Positions 6,066 through 9,738 of a DNA stretch of 9,738 nt are shown piece after piece. The notes under the pieces were generated by a model. It was not told the origin of the DNA. It worked only from the letters and a program-made list of their open reading frames with translations, and searched no databases. The DNA is from an uncultured Bacillota bacterium. Lineage in GTDB: Bacteria; Bacillota; Clostridia; Christensenellales; UBA1242. The position numbers and the translations under genes were made by a program. Location: NCBI GenBank assembly GCA_947088415.1, contig CAMUGK010000032.1, positions 1-9,738 of the forward strand, read 5' to 3'. Position 1 is the first letter of the stretch. Each line of letters begins with the position of its first letter.

Positions 6066-6956
6066 TTAGACAATAATAATTTCTTCTTCCAAATCGATAT
6101 TATAAACTTTTTTAACTTGTTTTTTAATATATTTAATCAATTCGATAACATCTTCCGATCGGCAGGTGTTATCTTTTTTAACAATAAAACCAGCATGCTT
6201 TTCGGATATTTTTGCGCCACCGATTGAAAAACCTTTAAGACCTAACTCATCAATAAGTTGAGAGGGGATATAATTATTTCCACGTTTAAAAATTGAGCCT
6301 GCAGAAAATTCTCCATAAGGTTGTGAATTTTTGCGTTTTTCAAAGTTTTCGGTTTGTTTTTTTGAAATTTCTTGAAAATTCGACTTTTCAAATTCAAAAA
6401 CCGCTTCAAGTATAATTCCATCTATATTGGTTTTGCGATAAGAAAATTTTATATCTTTTTTGCTTAAATGCTGAAATTCGCATGTGTCAAGATTTAATAT
6501 TATTAAAGAATTTAAATGGTTGCATACACAGTCACCGAAAGCACCAGCGTTGCCTTTTATGCTTCCACCAATGCTTGCAGGGATGCCAAAAGAAAATTCA
6601 AAACCACCAAGAGAGTTGTCTTTTAAAAATTTATTAAAAGCAAATAGATTGATGTTTGCACTTGTGAAAACTTTACCGTCTTTTTCAAATAAAAAACTCT
6701 GCATATCTTGCATTGAAATTACAACTTTTACACTAGGCTTGCTTTTAAATAAAACATTGCTTCCGTTGCCAACAATAAAAAATTTATAATTATAGTCTTT
6801 CAATAATTTTATTAAAACTTGCAGTTGTTTAAAATCACTAGGAAAAACAATATAGTCAACCTTGCCACCAAGTTTAAAAGATGTGAAAGGTGCAATAATC
6901 TCATCTTTCAAAAAATTGATATTGTTTTCTTTTAATACGCTAAAAAATCTTTTCAT
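6066..6956 (-). CDS. murB: UDP-N-acetylenolpyruvoylglucosamine reductase
   Basis: MurB is the FAD/NADPH-dependent enzyme that reduces UDP-GlcNAc-enolpyruvate to UDP-MurNAc in the cytoplasmic stage of peptidoglycan synthesis. The 296-residue form from the ATG at 6956 matches the compact type II MurB of Gram-positives (about 300). FAD-binding motifs are seen at VGNGSNVLF (62-70) and GIPASIGGSIKGNAGAFG (124-141). Active-site regions are SYRKT (172-176, Arg174), AGSIFKRG (219-226, Ser221 as proton donor) and the C-terminal LEEE (289-292) that carries the catalytic Glu. The frame is open far upstream to 7307, but that part runs antisense through the tRNA and its terminator and is not coding. The start at 6956 lacks an obvious Shine-Dalgarno; ATG 6986 is an alternative with only a weak AAGAAA. 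The family normally starts near the FxxxTSFKLGG block, which favours 6956. Confidence 0.93.
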   Translation of the reverse strand: MKRFFSVLKENNINFLKDEIIAPFTSFKLGGKVDYIVFPSDFKQLQVLIKLLKDYNYKFFIVGNGSNVLFKSKPSVKVVISMQDMQSFLFEKDGKVFTSANINLFAFNKFLKDNSLGGFEFSFGIPASIGGSIKGNAGAFGDCVCNHLNSLIILNLDTCEFQHLSKKDIKFSYRKTNIDGIILEAVFEFEKSNFQEISKKQTENFEKRKNSQPYGEFSAGSIFKRGNNYIPSQLIDELGLKGFSIGGAKISEKHAGFIVKKDNTCRSEDVIELIKYIKKQVKKVYNIDLEEEIIIV

Positions 6957-6996
6957 ATTGTTATTTATGAAAATAAAAGCAAACATGACAAATTTC

Positions 6997-7025
6997 TTGA
7001 CATAAAATTTAATAAATGATAATAT
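6997..7025 (+). promoter_or_regulatory. Sigma-A promoter of tRNA-Thr
   Basis: A perfect -35 TTGACA (6997-7002) is followed after 17 bp by TAATAT (7020-7025) with a TGA extended -10 (7017-7019). The start would be near 7032, giving a leader of roughly 54 nt that is removed during tRNA processing. The box lies just upstream of the murB start codon and points away from it, so the two transcription units are divergent here. Confidence 0.8.
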
Positions 7026-7063
7026 ATCAAAGTAACTTGATTGTCCTAGGATATTTGATTGCT

Positions 7064-7078
7064 TGCCAAATATTGGCA
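7064..7078 (+). repeat. Perfect inverted repeat in the tRNA leader
   Basis: TGCCAA (7064-7069) and TTGGCA (7073-7078) flank ATA, ending 7 bp before the mature tRNA. It lies downstream of the predicted start site, so in the precursor it could form a small hairpin, or it could be a protein-binding site. The loop is only 3 nt and no T-tract follows, so it is not a terminator. Confidence 0.5.
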
Positions 7079-7085
7079 TTATTAT

Positions 7086-7160
7086 GCTACTGTGGCTCAG
7101 GGGTAGAGCACCACCTTGGTAAGGTGGGGGTCGCGGGTCCGATTCCCGCCAGTAGCTCCA
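7086..7160 (+). tRNA. tRNA-Thr (anticodon GGT)
   Basis: The cloverleaf folds completely: acceptor GCTACTG (7086-7092) with CAGTAGC (7150-7156), D stem GCTC/GAGC (7095-7098, 7106-7109), anticodon stem CCACC/GGTGG with loop TTGGTAA and anticodon GGT at 7118-7120, a 5-nt variable region, and T stem GCGGG/CCCGC (7133-7137, 7145-7149). Discriminator T and an encoded CCA (7158-7160) end the gene. It reads threonine codons ACC and ACU. It is a single tRNA gene with its own promoter and terminator. Confidence 0.97.
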
Positions 7161-7172
7161 AATATGTGCAAC

Positions 7173-7202
7173 AAAAAGTCTTTTTTTGAAAAGGCTTTTT
7201 TT
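7173..7202 (+). terminator. Rho-independent terminator after tRNA-Thr
   Basis: A 12-bp stem is formed by AAAAAGTCTTTT (7173-7184) and AAAAGGCTTTTT (7189-7200) with one T-G wobble and a TTTG loop; the 3' arm continues to a run of seven T (7196-7202). It begins 12 nt after the tRNA CCA. Confidence 0.88.
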
Positions 7203-7270
7203 GCTATATAAACCACAATATACAGTGTTATTCCCACAAAATATCACTGCATACAGAGATGACAAAATTC

Positions 7271-7304
7271 GAGATTTGAAACTTCGCCATTTCAAGTCTT
7301 TTTT
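7271..7304 (+). terminator. Second terminator-like hairpin, no gene in front
   Basis: GATTTGAAA (7273-7281) pairs with TTTCAAGTC (7290-7298) with one T-G wobble; the stem extends by A-T and G-T at the base (from 7271), the loop is CTTCGCCA, and six T follow (7299-7304). The polarity fits plus-strand termination. Between it and the tRNA terminator there is no recognisable gene, so it may end read-through transcripts or a short RNA. Confidence 0.6.
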
Positions 7305-7322
7305 CAAAATGCAAGAGTTTTG

Positions 7323-7359
7323 CTGCCGAGCCGTAAGGCGAACGCCACGCAGTCTTTTT
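7323..7359 (+). repeat. GC-rich hairpin patch
   Basis: CTGC (7323-7326) and GCAG (7349-7352) enclose GCCGTAAGGC and the overlapping GGCGAACGCC, each with 3-bp arms around a 4-nt loop. TCTTTTT (7353-7359) follows. The composition is strikingly GC-rich against the AT-rich surroundings, which suggests an interspersed repeat or a further weak terminator; I cannot decide which. Confidence 0.45.
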
Positions 7360-7385
7360 ATATAAAATAGGCAGGTTTACAAGCA

Positions 7386-7431
7386 ATCAAAAACAATCAA
7401 ATTTTTTTGAAAAAATCAAAATAAATCAAAA
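7386..7431 (+). promoter_or_regulatory. Phased ATCAAAA motifs upstream of the fusion gene
   Basis: ATCAAA motifs start at 7386, 7396, 7415 and 7425, that is with 10-, 19- and 10-bp steps, close to one or two helical turns. They end about 20 bp before the -10 box. Such phased A-tracts are expected to bend DNA or serve as an UP-like element or binding array. A similar but longer array precedes the DUF3781-type gene. Confidence 0.55.
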
Positions 7432-7446
7432 CAGAATTGAGGAAAG

Positions 7447-7457
7447 TGTGGTATAAT
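7447..7457 (+). promoter_or_regulatory. Extended -10 promoter of the fusion gene
   Basis: TATAAT (7452-7457) with TGG in front (7449-7451) forms an extended -10; no good -35 box lies at the right distance, which is typical for extended -10 promoters. Only six bases separate the box from the ATG at 7464, so transcription should start at or next to the start codon. The 11-mer TGTGGTATAAT recurs exactly at 8670-8680. Confidence 0.75.
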
Positions 7458-7463
7458 CTAATT

Positions 7464-8456
7464 ATGAAATATTCAATTGCATATGGAAGAAATTTAGATA
7501 TTAAAAGAATGAAAGAAAGGTGTCCACATTGTGTGCTTGTGGGTAAGACTGTTTTAAAAGACTGGCAGCTTGCTTTTAAAAGATACATAACAGTTGAGCC
7601 TTGTAAAGGCGGACAAGTTCCGGTTGGAGTTTGGCAAATTGATGATCTAGCAGAAAATGAGTTGGATATAATTGAAGGTTATCCGACCTTATATCGAAAA
7701 GAAATTGTAGAAATTCAATTGGATGACAGGATGGTGGAAGCGATTGTTTATGTAATAAATGACACTCATCCAAAATATCCTGACAAGGCTTATCTTGAAA
7801 GAGTTTTGATTGGTTATAATGATTTTAATTTTGATAAGAAATTTATTTATGATGCTATTGACAGGCTTCCAACGAAAAAAGTTTATATTCTAACTGATAA
7901 TATTCCTGAAAAGTATATTGAAGCATGCAAGAAGGTTGGAATTGAAATTGAATATGGAATGGAATATAATCAAGTTAATTTTGATGGGCTACTAATTCCA
8001 GGGGGTGGAGATATTGATCCGAAGTATTATGGACAAGAAAATTATGCTAGCGTAAAAATAAATGCAAAGCGTGATGAGGTAACATTTGAGGCAATAAAAT
8101 ATTGCGTTGAAAATCATAAACCTATTTTGGGGATTTGCTTAGGCGTGCAGTATATAAATGTCGCTTTAGGTGGGACTTTAAAGCAAGATATAATAAATCA
8201 TAAACATGTGGAACATAAAATTAAAGTTGAAGAAAACAATATTTTATATGATTATGTTGGCGATTGTTATATAACAAACTCAAAACATCATCAGTGTATT
8301 GACAAATTAGGTGTAAACCTAAGAGTAATTGCTAAAAGTGATGACGGAATTATTGAAGCTGTTGAATATAAAGAATATAAAATACTTGGAATTCAGTGGC
8401 ATGCAGAAGAAATGGAAGATGTTTCAATATTTGAAATTTTTAAAACAATGCTTTGA
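7464..8456 (+). CDS. Gamma-glutamylcyclotransferase-like / class I glutamine amidotransferase fusion
   Basis: A 330-residue two-domain protein. The N-terminal part (about 1-115) is a GGCT/AIG2-like fold: it has the substrate-loop motif YGRN (7-10), a VGVWQIDDLAENELDIIEGYP stretch (given as residues 54-74) with the catalytic-type Glu71, and Y77. The C-terminal part (about 138-330) is a class I amidotransferase most like PuuD/peptidase C26 gamma-glutamyl hydrolases: PGGGDIDPKYY (179-189), nucleophile Cys225 in GICLGVQYINVALGGTLKQDI, SKHHQCID (273-280) and QWHAEE with His313 and Glu315 completing the triad. Both domains act on gamma-glutamyl bonds, so a gamma-glutamyl peptide or amine substrate is likely, but which one is unknown. 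ATG 7464 is chosen over TTG 7437 because the promoter's -10 box lies between them. There is no Shine-Dalgarno at a useful distance, which fits a leaderless transcript. It is a monocistronic gene. Confidence 0.87.
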   Translation: MKYSIAYGRNLDIKRMKERCPHCVLVGKTVLKDWQLAFKRYITVEPCKGGQVPVGVWQIDDLAENELDIIEGYPTLYRKEIVEIQLDDRMVEAIVYVINDTHPKYPDKAYLERVLIGYNDFNFDKKFIYDAIDRLPTKKVYILTDNIPEKYIEACKKVGIEIEYGMEYNQVNFDGLLIPGGGDIDPKYYGQENYASVKINAKRDEVTFEAIKYCVENHKPILGICLGVQYINVALGGTLKQDIINHKHVEHKIKVEENNILYDYVGDCYITNSKHHQCIDKLGVNLRVIAKSDDGIIEAVEYKEYKILGIQWHAEEMEDVSIFEIFKTML

Positions 8457-8473
8457 TTTTTCGCAAAATCAAA
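8452..8473 (+). terminator. Hairpin at the end of the fusion gene
   Basis: TTTGATTTT (8452-8460) and AAAATCAAA (8465-8473) are perfectly complementary around a TCGC loop, and the TGA stop (8454-8456) lies in the stem. No T-tract follows, so it is at best a weak terminator or an mRNA 3'-end stabilising structure. Confidence 0.45.
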
Positions 8474-8554
8474 ATTCTGTCGCGAAATATAGATATAAAT
8501 CGGCTTCGCTCACAAGTTGGCTTGCAAGCAATCCATTTTTTCGCTCATTGACTT

Positions 8555-8635
8555 ATCAAAACTAAAAAATCAAAACTAACCACCAAGGAAATCAAAAATA
8601 ATCAAAATAAATCAAAAATAATCAAAAAATCAAAA
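8555..8635 (+). promoter_or_regulatory. Phased ATCAAAA array upstream of the DUF3781-type gene
   Basis: Seven ATCAAAA motifs start at 8555, 8569, 8591, 8601, 8611, 8621 and 8629. Four in a row are exactly 10 bp apart (8591-8621), so their A-tracts lie on the same face of the helix. The array ends about 40 bp before the -10 box. It is not CRISPR: the units are too short and there are no unique spacers. Confidence 0.65.
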
Positions 8636-8669
8636 TTTCAAGCCAAAATCGATGCAGAATTCAAAGAGT

Positions 8670-8680
8670 TGTGGTATAAT
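8670..8680 (+). promoter_or_regulatory. Extended -10 promoter of the DUF3781-type gene
   Basis: TATAAT (8675-8680) is preceded by TGG (8672-8674), and no good -35 exists. Predicted start near 8687 would make a leader of only about 10 nt, consisting almost entirely of the Shine-Dalgarno AGGAGA (8687-8692). The 11-mer and the CAGAATT 15 bp upstream (8655) match the promoter of the fusion gene. Confidence 0.72.
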
Positions 8681-8696
8681 GCAAGCAGGAGAAAAA

Positions 8697-8966
8697 ATGG
8701 ATAAGCAAATTTTAATTGACAACATAGAACTGGTTCACACAACAGAGATGGGAATCGATAGGATTAAAAGAAATTTGAAGCTCGACACAAATGATGTTGT
8801 TGAATATTGCAAGGGAAAAGTTTTGGATAAGCAATGTAAGATTTATAGACAAGGCAAAAATTGGTATTGTGAAATAGGGGATATTGTTATTACAATCAAT
8901 GCTTATAGTTATACCATAATTACAGCACACAAAAATTGCGAAACCAGCAAGTTGAAAAAAGGTTAG
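8697..8966 (+). CDS. DUF3781-type small protein
   Basis: An 89-residue cytoplasmic-type protein with no signal or membrane segment. The pattern NIELVHTTEMGIDRIKRNL (9-27), DVVEYCKGKVLD (33-44), GKNWY (53-57) and ITINAYSYTIITAHK (65-79) agrees with what I recall of DUF3781, a family of unknown function; this was recognised from memory. ATG 8697 is chosen because AGGAGA lies five bases upstream and because the ATG at 8652 would lie upstream of the promoter's -10 box. Predicted layout is one helix followed by several strands that end in a Ser-Tyr-Thr-x-x-Thr-Ala segment. The gene has its own promoter and no clear terminator; the rhomboid gene follows after about 60 bp in the same direction. Function unknown. 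Confidence 0.75.
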   Translation: MDKQILIDNIELVHTTEMGIDRIKRNLKLDTNDVVEYCKGKVLDKQCKIYRQGKNWYCEIGDIVITINAYSYTIITAHKNCETSKLKKG

Positions 8967-9025
8967 GAACAAGTGTTGTCAATTGAGAAAATAAAAGCAA
9001 AATGTTAATAGGAAGGATATTTTTT

Positions 9026-9738
9026 ATGCTAAAAACCGATGTGGAAAAGATAAAAAAGAAGTTTGAAATTAAAAAACTTTTTACAGTTACCAACGTATTA
9101 ATTTTTATAATGATTTTGATTTATCTTCTTGATTGTTATTTGCCTTTGCCAGATGGTTATACAGGATATACTGCTTGGGATAGTGAAAGTTCGCCAGTTA
9201 TGAATTATATTTTCGGAAATTGTGGAGGATTGCTTACAAATTACTTAGGGCTTGGGTCAACACTTACGCCATATACAAATCATGTTTATAGACATATAAC
9301 TCTCATGTTTTTGCATGGTGGGTTGTTACATCTTATTGCAAATATAGTCGGGCTATATTTTATTGGGAAATATACTCAAAAACGTTTTGGTTGGTGGCTT
9401 ACTTTAATTTTATTTTTGCTTACAGGATTTATTGAAAGTTATATTACCGATCCACTTTTTGTTGCAATGTTTCCAAAAGAGGCTGAAAAAATTATGGGCT
9501 TGGCAAGTGTTGGTGCGTCGGGAGGTATTTTTGGTTTAATGGGTGCTTCGCTGGCGGCGGTATTATTTGATATTAAAAGTTTTAAGCAAATTGACAAAAT
9601 CACCATATATGTTTCAGTAATTTATGGCATTCTTGTTACTTATATTGTAGGGCTTGGCTATAACACTTTGTGTCACAATATTGCTCTTTTGATAGGACTT
9701 GCTTTTGGGACTTTGATTATTTTACCTTTTTTTATTAT
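9026..9738 (+). CDS. Rhomboid family intramembrane serine protease, 3'-truncated by window edge
   Basis: The frame is open from the ATG at 9026 to the window end (237 codons), so the C-terminus is missing. Rhomboids cleave transmembrane helices within the membrane. The first membrane helix is about residues 18-38, after a Lys-rich cytoplasmic N-terminus. A 45-residue external loop leads to YRHITLMFLHGGLLHLIAN (88-106), with the conserved His102 and Asn106 of the oxyanion region. The nucleophile motif GASGGIFGLMGA is at 163-174 with Ser165, and the second catalytic residue is His217 in LCHNIALLIGLAFG; both dyad members are present, so activity is expected. A second insertion (about 139-158) lies between the helix after the HxxxN motif and the GASG helix. 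The start is supported by AGGAAGGAT (9010-9018). The substrate cannot be inferred from the context. Confidence 0.92.
   Translation, partial: MLKTDVEKIKKKFEIKKLFTVTNVLIFIMILIYLLDCYLPLPDGYTGYTAWDSESSPVMNYIFGNCGGLLTNYLGLGSTLTPYTNHVYRHITLMFLHGGLLHLIANIVGLYFIGKYTQKRFGWWLTLILFLLTGFIESYITDPLFVAMFPKEAEKIMGLASVGASGGIFGLMGASLAAVLFDIKSFKQIDKITIYVSVIYGILVTYIVGLGYNTLCHNIALLIGLAFGTLIILPFFI

Larger units (their letters stand above)
7161..7463. other. Gene-free region between tRNA-Thr and the fusion gene
   Basis: This roughly 300-bp stretch holds, in order, the tRNA terminator, a second terminator-like hairpin (7271-7304), a GC-rich hairpin-forming patch (7323-7352) and the phased ATCAAAA motifs plus promoter of the fusion gene (7386-7457). 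No convincing coding frame is present on the plus strand; the minus-strand open frame here is only an extension of murB. Confidence 0.7.
8457..8696. other. Non-coding spacer between fusion gene and DUF3781-type gene
   Basis: About 240 bp without a convincing gene. The first half contains two TTCGCTCA words (8504-8511 and 8540-8547) and a 10-bp palindrome GCTTGCAAGC (8520-8529), which look like degraded interspersed repeat. The second half is the phased ATCAAAA array and the promoter. Confidence 0.55.

Noticed and set aside
6957..7307. N-terminal extension of the murB frame up to 7307
   Set aside because: It runs antisense through the complete tRNA-Thr and its terminator, and the resulting 117 residues do not resemble any part of MurB; the family starts near 6956.
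7437..7463. TTG start of the fusion gene at 7437
   Set aside because: The -10 box TATAAT (7452-7457) lies inside this stretch, so it would not be in the mRNA; the conserved GGCT start MKYSIAYGRN begins at 7464.
8329..8565. Plus-strand open frame overlapping the end of the fusion gene
   Set aside because: It is an out-of-frame reading of the amidotransferase C-terminus plus spacer, has no ribosome binding site and no family resemblance.
8555..8635. Short regular repeats as a CRISPR array
   Set aside because: Units of 7-10 bp without unique spacers and no cas genes; they are phased A-tract motifs.
8652..8696. ATG start of the DUF3781-type gene at 8652
   Set aside because: The promoter -10 box lies between 8652 and 8697, and the Shine-Dalgarno AGGAGA fits only the ATG at 8697.
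8983..9011. Promoter TTGAGA-17-TAATAG in front of the rhomboid gene
   Set aside because: The -10 match is poor, and transcription would begin at about 9018, cutting off the Shine-Dalgarno at 9010-9018.
8697..9738. DUF3781-type gene plus rhomboid as a toxin-antitoxin or defence pair
   Set aside because: There is no antitoxin-like partner, the genes are separated by about 60 bp with their own signals, and the rhomboid is a common housekeeping-type family.

Overview
The window is AT-rich chromosomal DNA with tight gene packing, strong Shine-Dalgarno sequences, a TTG start and two sporulation-associated genes (yqfC and yqfD families). This points to a low-GC, spore-forming Bacillota, most likely a member of Clostridia. 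The proteins are rather diverged from the Bacillus and Clostridium versions I remember, so an uncultured gut-type lineage is plausible, but that is inference.

Layout. Positions 1-606 carry the 3' part of an 8-oxoguanine DNA glycosylase, closed by a terminator that overlaps its stop codon. A well-formed sigma-A promoter (643-671) then starts a collinear block: floA (flotillin-like scaffold), an unrecognised single-pass membrane protein, yqfC, yqfD, ybeY, era and a 41-codon ORF (5073-5198) that begins directly after the era stop. It is a condensed form of the Bacillus floA-yqfC-yqfD-phoH-pgpH-ybeY-dgkA-cdd-era neighbourhood: phoH, pgpH, dgkA and cdd are absent, and yqfD overlaps ybeY by 35 bp. 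A DUF2441-type gene (5279-5914) follows and ends inside a repeat element. Convergent to it lies murB (minus strand, 6066-6956). Upstream of murB, on the plus strand, is tRNA-Thr(GGT) with its own promoter and terminator.

From 7161 on the region looks accessory: hairpins and a GC-rich patch, a fusion of a gamma-glutamylcyclotransferase-like domain with a class I glutamine amidotransferase (PuuD-like) domain, a small DUF3781-type protein, and the first 237 codons of a rhomboid protease cut by the window end.

Most noteworthy. (1) The fusion gene and the DUF3781-type gene share a promoter design: a CAGAATT-N8-TGTGGTATAAT block with identical spacing, preceded by ATCAAAA motifs repeating mostly every 10 bp. 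(2) The -10 box of the fusion gene lies 6 nt before its ATG, which predicts a leaderless mRNA. (3) Short interspersed repeats at 5219 and 5903-6023 have covarying stem arms, and one of them supplies the last codons and stop of the DUF2441-type gene. (4) The leader of yqfC contains a 12-bp palindrome and an 11-bp perfect dyad abutting the ribosome binding site. No defence system, CRISPR array or integrase is visible.
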